Shown: piece after piece, positions 1 to 8,008 of the stretch
Numbering within the stretch: the first letter of the stretch is position 1
Layout: the number at the start of each line of letters is the position of its first letter
Assembly: GCA_964360255.1 (NCBI GenBank)
Contig: CAYHVK010000006.1
Coordinates: 62,001-126,000, forward strand
Length of the DNA stretch: 64,000 bases
From: CAYHVK01 sp964360255
GTDB taxonomy: Bacteria; Bdellovibrionota; Bdellovibrionia; Bdellovibrionales; UBA1609
Reading direction: 5' to 3'
Translations under genes and position numbers: made by a program
Notes under the pieces: model-generated
Told to the model about the DNA's origin: nothing
Seen by the model: only the letters and a program-made list of their open reading frames with translations
Database searches by the model: none

Positions 1-1344
1 TTGCCGAAGGTTCTCCACCCCGTTGCCGGCTCGCCTATGGTTTTAAGGGTTTTAGAGCAATGTCGTAAAGCCGGTGCCGGTGAGATTCGCGTTGTTGTAG
101 GTTTCGGAGAAGCTTTAGTTCGCCAAGTGGTTGAGCCATCAGGCGGAGTTTGTTTTCGCCAGGTCGATCAAAAAGGCACGGGTGATGCGGTGCGCGCCGC
201 TCAACCAGAAACTTTAGAGGGCCCGGTTCTAATTTTAAATGGCGATCATCCTTTGATCGAAGCCGAAGATATTAAAAAAATTGTCGAGAACTTCAAAGAG
301 ACTTCAAAAGATATCACACTGGTTACAGCTCGTTTGAAAACGCCAGGCAGTTATGGCCGTATCGTTCGCCAAGGGGGAGACGTTCGCGCCATCGTTGAAG
401 CGAAAGATGCCTCTGCAGACACTTTAAAAATCAAAGAAGTGAACACCGGCATCTATATGCTGGATGCCAAACTTCTGAATAAACTTTTGCCACTCGTGCA
501 AAATAAAAATGCCCAAGGTGAATACTACCTCACTGATATTATTTCTCTCGGAATGGAGAGCGGCACTAAAGTGAACGGTCTTGTACTGAATTCACGTGTG
601 GCAACAGGTGTAAATTCTCAAGCGGAGCTTTCAAAGGCCACGGGCCGAGTTTACGCACGTAAAGCGAAACAGCTTCTTGATGCGGGAGTTATGATTATTG
701 ATCCGAAGAACACTTACATTGAAGATTCGGTAGAAGTGGGCGCTTCAACGGTCATTTACCCAGGATGTTTTTTAAAAGGCCGAACTAAGATTGGTCAGTT
801 CTGCGTATTAGAGCCGAATTGTTTTATCAATCACGCTTTGATTGAAGACAGTGTGCAAATTCGCGCCGGTTCGTATTTCGAAGAGTGCGAAGTTAAAACT
901 AAAGCGGTCGTTGGCCCCTATGCGCGCCTTCGACCTGAAACTGTGATTGGTCGCGAAGCCCATATCGGTAATTTCGTAGAACTGAAAAAAGTGAAGTTCG
1001 GTGATAAAGCAAAAGCCAACCATCTCACTTACCTCGGCGATGCCGAAATTGGCGAAGGCACAAATATCGGCTGCGGCACGATCACTTGTAACTACGCAGT
1101 TGATCGCAAGAAATATAAAACTATTATCGGCAAAAATGTTTTTGTCGGCAGTGACTCGCAATTTATTGCGCCAGTTACGATTGGCGATAACGCCGTTATC
1201 GGTTCAGGTTCAACTATCACTAAAGATGTGCCGGCTAACGCCTTAGGCGTGGCCCGTGCCAAACAGTTCGTCAAAGAAGGTTATGTTCCGTCTGCTGATG
1301 AGGCTACGGTTGACGAAGAGAAGCCTGAGTCGACAAAAAATTAA
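1..1344 (+). CDS. glmU: Bifunctional GlmU (UDP-GlcNAc pyrophosphorylase / GlcN-1-P acetyltransferase), 5' truncated by window edge
   Basis: Makes UDP-GlcNAc from glucosamine-1-phosphate in the cytoplasm: acetylation by the C-terminal domain, uridylylation by the N-terminal domain. The 447 visible residues begin at LPKVLHPVAG, which matches about residue 23 of E. coli GlmU. The nucleotide-binding LAAGxGTRM loop is therefore missing, and the TTG at base 1 is an internal Leu codon rather than a start. QKGTGDAVRAA and LNGDHPLI mark the uridylyltransferase. Residues from about 230 onward form hexapeptide repeats of the left-handed beta helix, with the catalytic His in NHLTYLGD. glmS follows 11 bases later, so the two sequential enzymes are probably co-transcribed. 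Identity is very secure; the real start lies outside the window. Confidence 0.97.
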   Translation: MPKVLHPVAGSPMVLRVLEQCRKAGAGEIRVVVGFGEALVRQVVEPSGGVCFRQVDQKGTGDAVRAAQPETLEGPVLILNGDHPLIEAEDIKKIVENFKETSKDITLVTARLKTPGSYGRIVRQGGDVRAIVEAKDASADTLKIKEVNTGIYMLDAKLLNKLLPLVQNKNAQGEYYLTDIISLGMESGTKVNGLVLNSRVATGVNSQAELSKATGRVYARKAKQLLDAGVMIIDPKNTYIEDSVEVGASTVIYPGCFLKGRTKIGQFCVLEPNCFINHALIEDSVQIRAGSYFEECEVKTKAVVGPYARLRPETVIGREAHIGNFVELKKVKFGDKAKANHLTYLGDAEIGEGTNIGCGTITCNYAVDRKKYKTIIGKNVFVGSDSQFIAPVTIGDNAVIGSGSTITKDVPANALGVARAKQFVKEGYVPSADEATVDEEKPESTKN

Positions 1345-1355
1345 GGAATTATTTT

Positions 1356-3182
1356 ATGTGCGGAATCGTTGGCTATTACGGCCCGAAAAATCCTAAAGAT
1401 GTTATTGTTGGCGGCCTCAAGTGCCTTGAGTACCGCGGTTATGACAGCGCCGGTGTTGCTATTTTGCATAAAGGCGAATTCAAAAGAGTTCGCGCCGAAG
1501 GTAAGCTTGGAAATCTTGAGGCCAAATTAAAAGGTGAAGAGTTTGATGGCCATCTTGGTATTGGTCACACGCGCTGGGCGACTCATGGTGCGCCAGTCGA
1601 GCGTAATGCTCACCCTCATATGGTGGGCTCGGTGAGTGTCGTTCACAACGGTATTATCGAAAACTACATGGAGCTGAAAGAAGAGCTCGGTGCCGGTACA
1701 AAATTTGAATCTGATACAGATACAGAGCTTATCGCTCACTTGATGAACGGCGAAATTAAAAAAGGCTCGGGGTTATTTAAGGGCGTACAAAATATTTTGC
1801 CTCGCTTGCGCGGCGCCTATTCAGTACTAGTCGTAACGAAAGACCAGCCCGATGAGATGGTGGCCTTTAAAAATGGTCCGCCGCTTATTATCGGTATCGC
1901 TGACGATTCGGTTGTAGTGGCGAGTGACGTACAAGCCATCTTGCCTTATACAAATAAGATTATTTATCTCGACGATCACGAAGTGGCTCATGTTAAGGGC
2001 CCTCTTGTTCAAGTTTACGATGAAAAAGGCAAAGCTTTAAAAAAAGAAATTAAGATAGTGGAGTGGAGCACCGAAAAAGCGCAAAAAGAAGGTTACGCCC
2101 ACTTCATGTTAAAAGAAATCTTCGAGCAGCCGCGAGCCGTGGCGCGAGCGATGGCCCCGCACCTGGATACGGCCAACCATCAAGTGCATATGGCCATTGA
2201 AGGTCTTGATGCCAGCGTTATTAAAAACTTAGAGCGCGTTTTCATCGTCGCCTGCGGAACCTCTAGCTATGCGGGCATGGTGGGCGAATATTTAATCGAA
2301 AACATCGCTCGCGTCGCGGTTGAAGTGGATATTGCCAGTGAATTTCGTTACCGCAATCCGGTTCTGCCGAAAAACTCTTTAGTGCTTTTAATCTCTCAGA
2401 GTGGTGAGACCGCTGATACATTGGCCGTGCTTCGTCAGGTGAAGGCCTTAGGTATACCGGTGATGAGTCTTTGTAATGTGAAGAATTCAACTATCGACCG
2501 AGAAGCTGATGGCCATATTTACATGAATTCAGGTGTAGAGATTGGCGTGGCTTCAACGAAAGCTTTTGCTTCATCACTCGCAGTGATGAATGTCCTTGCT
2601 TTGCATATTGCAAAAGTAAAAGGCGTTTTGTCTCAAGAAGACGAAAATAAATATGTGAAAGCACTTCTTGCGGCGCCCGCGCAGATGGATAGCGTTTTGG
2701 CCTGCGAAAAGTTTTTTGCTGAAGCCGCGGTGACTTTAAAAGAGCACAAAGGCTTTTTATATCTTGGTCGCGGTGTGAGTTATCCAATTGCTCTTGAGGG
2801 AGCATTAAAGCTCAAAGAACTGGCTTACATGCACGCTGAAGGCTATGCCGCTGGTGAAATGAAGCACGGACCGCTCGCGCTTATTGATTCACGCATGTGC
2901 GTTGTAACTTTAGCGCCAACCGATAACCTTTACGAGAAAACGGTTTCAAATCTTGAAGAGGCGAAAGCTCGTGGCGGTCAGATTATCGCAGTGGGCACAG
3001 CTCAAAATGAAAAACTCAAAAGCTTAGCAAAACACTATCTTTCATTACCGAAAGCAGAGTGGACGGTGAATCCGCTGTTAGAGATGATTCCGCTACAGTT
3101 GCTGGCGTATCACGTCGCCTCAGCCCTCGGTCACGATGTCGATCAACCGAGAAATTTGGCCAAGTCTGTGACGGTTGAATAG
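1356..3182 (+). CDS. glmS: Glutamine--fructose-6-phosphate aminotransferase (isomerizing)
   Basis: Converts fructose-6-phosphate and glutamine to glucosamine-6-phosphate, the entry step to UDP-GlcNAc. At 608 residues it has the usual family length. The protein starts MCGIVGYYG, so Cys2 becomes the N-terminal glutaminase nucleophile after Met removal. HTRWATHG and the HNGIIENY segment belong to the glutaminase domain. Two SIS domains follow (ACGTSSYAG around residue 300; LGRGVSYPIALEG around 470), and the tail DQPRNLAKSVTVE is the classic C-terminus. It lies 11 bases after glmU in the same direction. No glmS-ribozyme-like leader is possible in that gap. A perfect palindrome starts 4 bases after the stop. 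Confidence 0.98.
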   Translation: MCGIVGYYGPKNPKDVIVGGLKCLEYRGYDSAGVAILHKGEFKRVRAEGKLGNLEAKLKGEEFDGHLGIGHTRWATHGAPVERNAHPHMVGSVSVVHNGIIENYMELKEELGAGTKFESDTDTELIAHLMNGEIKKGSGLFKGVQNILPRLRGAYSVLVVTKDQPDEMVAFKNGPPLIIGIADDSVVVASDVQAILPYTNKIIYLDDHEVAHVKGPLVQVYDEKGKALKKEIKIVEWSTEKAQKEGYAHFMLKEIFEQPRAVARAMAPHLDTANHQVHMAIEGLDASVIKNLERVFIVACGTSSYAGMVGEYLIENIARVAVEVDIASEFRYRNPVLPKNSLVLLISQSGETADTLAVLRQVKALGIPVMSLCNVKNSTIDREADGHIYMNSGVEIGVASTKAFASSLAVMNVLALHIAKVKGVLSQEDENKYVKALLAAPAQMDSVLACEKFFAEAAVTLKEHKGFLYLGRGVSYPIALEGALKLKELAYMHAEGYAAGEMKHGPLALIDSRMCVVTLAPTDNLYEKTVSNLEEAKARGGQIIAVGTAQNEKLKSLAKHYLSLPKAEWTVNPLLEMIPLQLLAYHVASALGHDVDQPRNLAKSVTVE

Positions 3183-3185
3183 AAC

Positions 3186-3238
3186 GTGCCCGGTTACTTT
3201 TCGGTGCCGCATTGCCGCACCGAAAAGTAACCGGGCAC
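3186..3238. repeat. REP-like perfect palindrome (22-bp arms, 9-base loop)
   Basis: The arms at 3186-3207 and 3217-3238 are exact reverse complements over 22 bases and begin GTGCCCGGTTACTTTTCGG. The loop is 3208-3216. It fills the gap between the convergent ends of glmS and the next gene, so its transcript could fold into a strong hairpin and act as a two-way transcription stop. It has no T-run of its own. A copy of one arm with 20 of 22 bases identical occurs at 36301-36322, which argues for a dispersed repeat rather than a dedicated terminator. A RAYT transposase gene at 31530-32075 is a possible partner. Confidence 0.85.
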
Positions 3239-3241
3239 CTT

Positions 3242-4414
3242 TTAGATATCGAGGCTCAGCTCGAGCATGTAGCGGCGAGATTCAGTTTTGGTATCAGATG
3301 TGCCCACTTCTTCGCCCCATGAGGCGAGATCAATTTCAAACCAACCTAGGCGAGCGCCGAAACCAGCGGTCCAATAACCTTGGTTAATACCAGCTGACCA
3401 GTGACCCTTCCACCAGTTGAACATCTTCCAGTAGAATTCGGCTCCCGCATGAAGACCTTTTGTGAAAGTCCAATTACGGTGGCCTATATCACGAACATCG
3501 AACGCAAATTTCGGAGTGAACACCCAGAATCTCGGGAGTTCAAATTTAGAGCCGAAGTCTACGCGTCTCTCAAGCTTTGGCGGCTCTGCCGGGTCTTCGT
3601 CATTCAAGATTTCAAATTGAACCGGAAAGCCGTAATCAGCAATGTTACGAACCACCATTGAGAATGTTGGCTTAGCATACTTACCAAAGAAAGTTTTCGG
3701 TTTGAAGTAAGGCACCCACATCATGCCGATATCCATATCGACAGTGAGGCCCTCAGCAGATTTTTTCTCATCAAAAATATTATCCGAATCTTCGGCAATC
3801 GTCGCCGAGCTGACCACATCACTATAATAAGCGCGGTGAAGAGCTTTCAGTGTAGCACCGAGGGCCACTTTGTGTTTGTTTGGAACCCATTTTTCTTTTA
3901 GCTGACGTGCATAGCCATAAGCCAAAGTCGAATCGATGTACGCATTCACACCAAGCGCTGGACCTAACTGACGATTGATGGCGGCATCAACTGAGACATC
4001 TGCAGGGATAAAAGCGATTCCCCAACGCGGGCGAACCCACATGGCACCGATGGTCGGTACGCGAGAATAAAGGTGCTCACCATAACGTTTTTCAATAGCA
4101 GCTGCGACGGCCTGATCGTCATCACCCGCTTTATCAATATCATCAGCAAAATCCATCCAATTATCACTAATACCAGCACGAAGAAAGAATCTCACTTGGC
4201 CATCTTCGCGAAAAGCTAAAGCGGCTGGGTTGTAGAAAAGCGCACTGTGGTCGTCAACGACGGCAGTGTAGGCATTGCCCATTCCAAGAGCCCGTGTCGA
4301 TGTGTACTCTTGATGAATCGTATAATCGGGGGCATTACCGGCCTTCGCCTGAGGCCCGATCAATAAAGTTGAAAACACTAAAAACACGAAAAAAAGCGGT
4401 GTGAGGCTTCTCAT
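3242..4414 (-). CDS. PorV/FadL-like outer-membrane beta-barrel protein (paralog 1)
   Basis: 390 residues with a signal peptide of about 25 residues ending QAKA. The mature N-terminus carries RALGMGNAYTAVVDDHSALFYNPA, a signature of PorV/FadL-type barrels in which a short conserved helix precedes the barrel. The rest alternates hydrophobic and aromatic residues as in beta strands. The C-terminal part has NQGYWTAGFGARLG, then DLASWGEE and a last strand ending LDI. Two paralogs on the opposite strand (6006-7109, 8009-9166) share both motifs. The cargo is unknown; hydrophobic-compound transport or a role as a secretion or attachment partner are the family possibilities. It converges on glmS. Confidence 0.75.
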   Translation of the reverse strand: MRSLTPLFFVFLVFSTLLIGPQAKAGNAPDYTIHQEYTSTRALGMGNAYTAVVDDHSALFYNPAALAFREDGQVRFFLRAGISDNWMDFADDIDKAGDDDQAVAAAIEKRYGEHLYSRVPTIGAMWVRPRWGIAFIPADVSVDAAINRQLGPALGVNAYIDSTLAYGYARQLKEKWVPNKHKVALGATLKALHRAYYSDVVSSATIAEDSDNIFDEKKSAEGLTVDMDIGMMWVPYFKPKTFFGKYAKPTFSMVVRNIADYGFPVQFEILNDEDPAEPPKLERRVDFGSKFELPRFWVFTPKFAFDVRDIGHRNWTFTKGLHAGAEFYWKMFNWWKGHWSAGINQGYWTAGFGARLGWFEIDLASWGEEVGTSDTKTESRRYMLELSLDI

Positions 4415-4504
4415 TGCAGGAGATCCTTTTGCTAAAATAAAAAAGTCAGTTCGATCTAATAGAATTTTATATTCTTTAAAATTGTGTCGGGTATAATCAT
4501 TTGC

Positions 4505-5164
4505 ATGTCTAAGCCTTTCCTTGCCGTTTTTTTGACCTTTGTCCTGCTATCATCGCCGTTCGCGTCGCGAATTGTGCTGGCGAAGCCTCATGATAACGCT
4601 CCGAAAGACAAGATCGAGCAGGTCGAAGAGGAGACGGTGAGTCCTGAAACTTTAGATGCCCTTTCGGTGACGCCAGTGAAACCCTCAAGCTTTGAAGAGT
4701 ATTCTCGGCAGTTTTCGCGAGCGGATTACTTTCATATTTATAAAAAAGCCATCACCGTGCGTGCCGGAGCCGTCTTCGGCTTTGAAGATTCATCTGATGA
4801 TGAAGATTTGACCAACGCACTTCTTGGTTTCAGTTTTCTGCTGCCGCGCAAACGAAGTCCACAAGTTGAAGTAGGCGCCGATCTTTCAACTGTGGGACAC
4901 GGGCATCTCACCTTGATGTCCCGTCATATTTTTAACGAGCGCAGCAGCTTTCGCCCCTACTATCGTTATGGACTCATGCATAAGCTTGACCCAGATAATA
5001 AATTTGCCAGCTTTTCGGACTGGGAGAATTATCTGGCGCGTTTTGGTTTTGGCTTTGAGAATTCTACGCGCCGAGCTCGCAGCTGGCGCATCGAAGTGGA
5101 AGTTGCAGCCGGGATGGATGACATCCTCGGCTTTTTAACAATAGGTCACGTCTACTCGTTTTAA
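4505..5164 (+). CDS. Predicted exported protein, possible outer-membrane barrel
   Basis: 219 residues from the ATG at 4505; a GTG at 4484 would add seven residues (SGIIICM region) in front of an already complete signal peptide, so the ATG is preferred. The signal peptide (KPFLAVFLTFVLLSSPFASRIVLA) is followed by an acidic linker. From about residue 80, beta-rich segments such as ALLGFSFLLPRKR, YRYGLMHK and FGFGFENSTRRARSW end in VYSF, a barrel-like C-terminus. No family is recognised. A TATAAT sequence at 4492-4497 sits just upstream of the ATG. The gene diverges from 3242-4414 and converges on 5168-5842. Confidence 0.6.
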   Translation: MSKPFLAVFLTFVLLSSPFASRIVLAKPHDNAPKDKIEQVEEETVSPETLDALSVTPVKPSSFEEYSRQFSRADYFHIYKKAITVRAGAVFGFEDSSDDEDLTNALLGFSFLLPRKRSPQVEVGADLSTVGHGHLTLMSRHIFNERSSFRPYYRYGLMHKLDPDNKFASFSDWENYLARFGFGFENSTRRARSWRIEVEVAAGMDDILGFLTIGHVYSF

Positions 5165-5167
5165 AAA

Positions 5168-5842
5168 TTATGGTTTGATTTGATTGAGTAAAAGCTGCGC
5201 CAGCACTTGTAAGTCACCACCCGCACTGGCTTCTGCCGATGCGATATCTTTGCAGATTTGCTCGTCAACAGATTCACCTTTGCAATAAGAATCAGCAAGT
5301 ACAAGTGCGCTTGAGGCAATGCTTGTTAAGTCACACTCGCCCGGGTTTGTACCTGGGTTTGCAATACAGGCATCAATTTGTGCACTGATATCCCCGCCGG
5401 CTTGTGAGCTCACCATGGTGCCGATTTGCACGAGGGCCGCGATTTTTAGTAATCCAGGAATACCCGTTTTTTCACAAAAATCGTAAGCGGCATTGGCTTC
5501 AGCTGTAGAAGACAAAGAAAGATTCTCAATGAGAACAGCCTCTTTTTCATTGGCAGCAGCATCGCTATGAAGCTTAAAAGCATCGACAATTTTAGATGTA
5601 GTTAAGCCGCCCATGAAGAATGTAGCCGAGCAACGAATGGTATAAGCACCGGTACTCTCAATGCCGGATATTTTATCCATGCAAGCTTGAGCTTCAGCAT
5701 CCGATGATGCATCTGTCAGATCGTTCAAACATTTTTGTGCCTTGGCCACTTTGTTGTCCTCTTCTTCTTCGCATGAAGAGAGAGTGGTGGTTACAATGGC
5801 TCCGCAAACGAGTAACACTAGAATTTTGGTAAGTTTATTCAT
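5168..5842 (-). CDS. Predicted lipoprotein of unknown function
   Basis: 224 residues from the ATG at 5842, chosen because GGAG lies just upstream and the product then begins with a clean lipoprotein signal: NKLTKILVLLVCGAIVTTTL followed by the lipobox LSSC. An upstream in-frame start at 5896 would add 18 polar residues. The mature part begins with an acidic run (EEEED), then alternating Cys residues and small-residue helices (RCSATFFMGG, SLSSTAEANAAYDFC). It resembles the lipoprotein at 7081-7947 in Cys spacing and in the C-A-x-A/F-x-x-G pattern, so the two may be distant paralogs. Both neighbour PorV-like barrels. Function not known. Confidence 0.7.
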   Translation of the reverse strand: MNKLTKILVLLVCGAIVTTTLSSCEEEEDNKVAKAQKCLNDLTDASSDAEAQACMDKISGIESTGAYTIRCSATFFMGGLTTSKIVDAFKLHSDAAANEKEAVLIENLSLSSTAEANAAYDFCEKTGIPGLLKIAALVQIGTMVSSQAGGDISAQIDACIANPGTNPGECDLTSIASSALVLADSYCKGESVDEQICKDIASAEASAGGDLQVLAQLLLNQIKP

Positions 5843-6005
5843 GAAATCTCCGTTGATAGGATCATTATCATCATACTTGGTTTCAAATGTATGCACGAGA
5901 CTCGACCTTAAGCGTGTCTGGTTTTAAGACGTTATCTCGACAAAGATCCTATCAATAATGTCTCAATTTAATCCGATCAATGTGTACAGACCCAAGGAAG
6001 GGTTT

Positions 6006-7109
6006 ATGAAAAATTATGGATTAACTGTTCTTACATTTTTTTATGCATTCAGTTTCGCGCAAGTTTGTGTCGCGACTGAGCGTTTTGAGTTCTACAATGG
6101 AATTCGCGCATTAGGCATGGGCGGAGCCACGATTGCCGTGGTGAATGACGAAACGGCACTCATTCAAAATCCGGCTGCTCTTGGCAAGCTTCGTGATTAC
6201 TATTTAACGATTATTGACCCTGAGCTCGATATCAGTGCAGATACGCAAGCTGTTGTTGATTCAGATATTGCCGCATTTATGTCACCGCAAGACACACTTG
6301 ATAAAATTAAAAATAAACCCAGTCGTCACATGTATCAGCGGGCTCAGGTCTTTCCGTCATTTGTTTTGCAAAATTTTGGTATTGGTTTTTTTGGTAAATA
6401 CGAAACAGTGGCGTTCATAGACGAAACATCAGGCAATGTAGAGATGAACTACATCAACGATTTTGCGGCCGTGATGGGTTTTAACATTCGCCTGTTTGAC
6501 GGTATTGTTAAGATCGGTGGCTCGGGTCGTCTTATCAATCGCACGACTTATATTCGTGATGATATTTTAACTACCGATACGAATCTGACTATTGATAGCC
6601 AAGGTAAAGAGGGTGTGGGTGTCGGTGGTGATGTATCTTTGTTGTTAGCCGCTCCGATCACGTTCTTACCGACTTTGGCTGTAGTTTATCGTGATGTGGG
6701 CCACACTCGTTACGATATGGGTAGTGGCATGCTTCATAGTACCACTGACGAGCCCGACTCAACTCGGCCTACACTCGATGCGGCTTTCGCTTTATTCCCG
6801 ATCATTGGTAAGACGTCGCGTATGACGATCACAGGTGAGCTTCGCGATATTATGAAGGCCACTGAAGATGGACTGAACGGTCGCCAAGAAGATGACATTC
6901 AAAGACGTATGCACGCGGGAATCGAATTTAATTTCAGCGATATTTTCTTCTTAAGAGCGGGAATGAACCAGCGTTACTGGACGGCCGGCATGGAACTCGC
7001 CATTTTCAATTATCAACTTCAACTCGCTAGTTATGGTGAAGATATAGGTACGGCCGATGACCCAGAGGAGGATAGGCGATATGTTGCTAAATTCGCATGG
7101 CGCTTCTAA
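6006..7109 (+). CDS. PorV/FadL-like outer-membrane beta-barrel protein (paralog 2)
   Basis: 367 residues from the ATG at 6006, which has an AAGGAAGGG ribosome site just upstream; an ATG at 5958 would put 16 polar residues before the signal peptide. The signal peptide (KNYGLTVLTFFYAFSFA) is followed by RALGMGGATIAVVNDETALIQNPAAL, the same signature as in 3242-4414 and 8009-9166. The C-terminus has NQRYWTAGMELAIF, then LASYGEDIGTADD and a last strand ending KFAWRF with terminal Phe, as expected for an outer-membrane barrel. It overlaps the next lipoprotein gene by 29 bases, so the two are translationally linked and probably work together. Confidence 0.78.
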   Translation: MKNYGLTVLTFFYAFSFAQVCVATERFEFYNGIRALGMGGATIAVVNDETALIQNPAALGKLRDYYLTIIDPELDISADTQAVVDSDIAAFMSPQDTLDKIKNKPSRHMYQRAQVFPSFVLQNFGIGFFGKYETVAFIDETSGNVEMNYINDFAAVMGFNIRLFDGIVKIGGSGRLINRTTYIRDDILTTDTNLTIDSQGKEGVGVGGDVSLLLAAPITFLPTLAVVYRDVGHTRYDMGSGMLHSTTDEPDSTRPTLDAAFALFPIIGKTSRMTITGELRDIMKATEDGLNGRQEDDIQRRMHAGIEFNFSDIFFLRAGMNQRYWTAGMELAIFNYQLQLASYGEDIGTADDPEEDRRYVAKFAWRF

Positions 7110-7947
7110 CCGCAGACTGAGTTTTGCGGTTCGATGCTTTTGTACATTCGTAATTTCTTTATCCACCGGATGTGGTGGCTCGAATATGTTTGAGACATTT
7201 GCCACTCAAGATGATGGCCCCTCACTCATTCGGTCAGTGAAAGATTCCCTGGCGAATCAAGATTACGCGGGAGCCGTAACTACCTGTGAGCTGATGGAGG
7301 CCGACGATGCTGATGATGAAGAGGCGCTCTACGTATGTGCTTCGGCTTATGCCGGAGTTTGTGGTTACGATCTTTTCGCAGTGATCAACCAAATTACTGC
7401 TTATAATGGTACGACTCCCTTAATTTTTGAATATTTCATGACACAAAATCATGGCGCTACTCTTGCAAAAGTTGATGCGTGTAATACGGCGCTAACTAAA
7501 ATTCGCACCATAGGTGCTGCAGCAGATCGTACCGGTGATCAAAACTATCTCGCACTTTTTAGTGCCTTTACAAATATGGGTGTGATTTTAAATCTACTGG
7601 CTGATGCTACAGATGACGATGCTCCGGATGGAGGTTTCGACGCCTGCCTTGTGGGAAGCATGACCAATGCCCAAGCTACGCAATTTGGTAAAGCTCTTTG
7701 GGAGCTTTATCGTGCAACAGAAGTGATTAGCAGTGCTATGACTGAAATTTCAGATCTAAAAACTGCTTTAGATGGGGTGAGTGCAGCGATAGATCTCATT
7801 GATCCTACATTGAATTTTCTTTTGGCGTCAGTAAATCCAGATAGTTTTACCGCGAACCAACTGAGGGGCATCCGTACTCTTATTAAAGAGGGTCAGGTGT
7901 TGGGGCTCAATTACTGCGCTGATTTTTTAACTTGTTTATGTCCGTGA
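7081..7947 (+). CDS. Predicted lipoprotein co-transcribed with PorV-like barrel
   Basis: 288 residues. The ATG at 7081 is preferred over 7057 because GAGGAGG lies 9 bases before it, inside the 3' end of the barrel gene. The N-terminus is unusually polar (NSHGASNRR) before the hydrophobic stretch and ends STGC, an acceptable but not ideal lipobox. The mature protein has paired Cys residues (TTCELMEADD, YVCASAYAGVCGY, DACNTAL, DACLVG, and LNYCADFLTCLCP at the very end), suggesting disulfides, and is mostly helical with an acidic DDADDEE stretch. It looks distantly related to the lipoprotein at 5168-5842. No known domain is recognised. Confidence 0.68.
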   Translation: MLLNSHGASNRRLSFAVRCFCTFVISLSTGCGGSNMFETFATQDDGPSLIRSVKDSLANQDYAGAVTTCELMEADDADDEEALYVCASAYAGVCGYDLFAVINQITAYNGTTPLIFEYFMTQNHGATLAKVDACNTALTKIRTIGAAADRTGDQNYLALFSAFTNMGVILNLLADATDDDAPDGGFDACLVGSMTNAQATQFGKALWELYRATEVISSAMTEISDLKTALDGVSAAIDLIDPTLNFLLASVNPDSFTANQLRGIRTLIKEGQVLGLNYCADFLTCLCP

Positions 7948-8008
7948 GGTTTGAAAGGGGTTTTAAATTTTAAATAAGAATAAACTTCTTATTTTAATTT
8001 CAGTTTTC

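Noticed and set aside
1..3. TTG at base 1 as the start codon of glmU
   Set aside because: The residues align with the interior of GlmU (LPKVLH, after the missing nucleotide loop); it is a window edge artefact.
3175..3387. 70-codon plus-strand ORF over the REP palindrome
   Set aside because: Starts inside glmS and runs antisense through the next gene; composition non-protein-like (high Arg/Cys/Pro).
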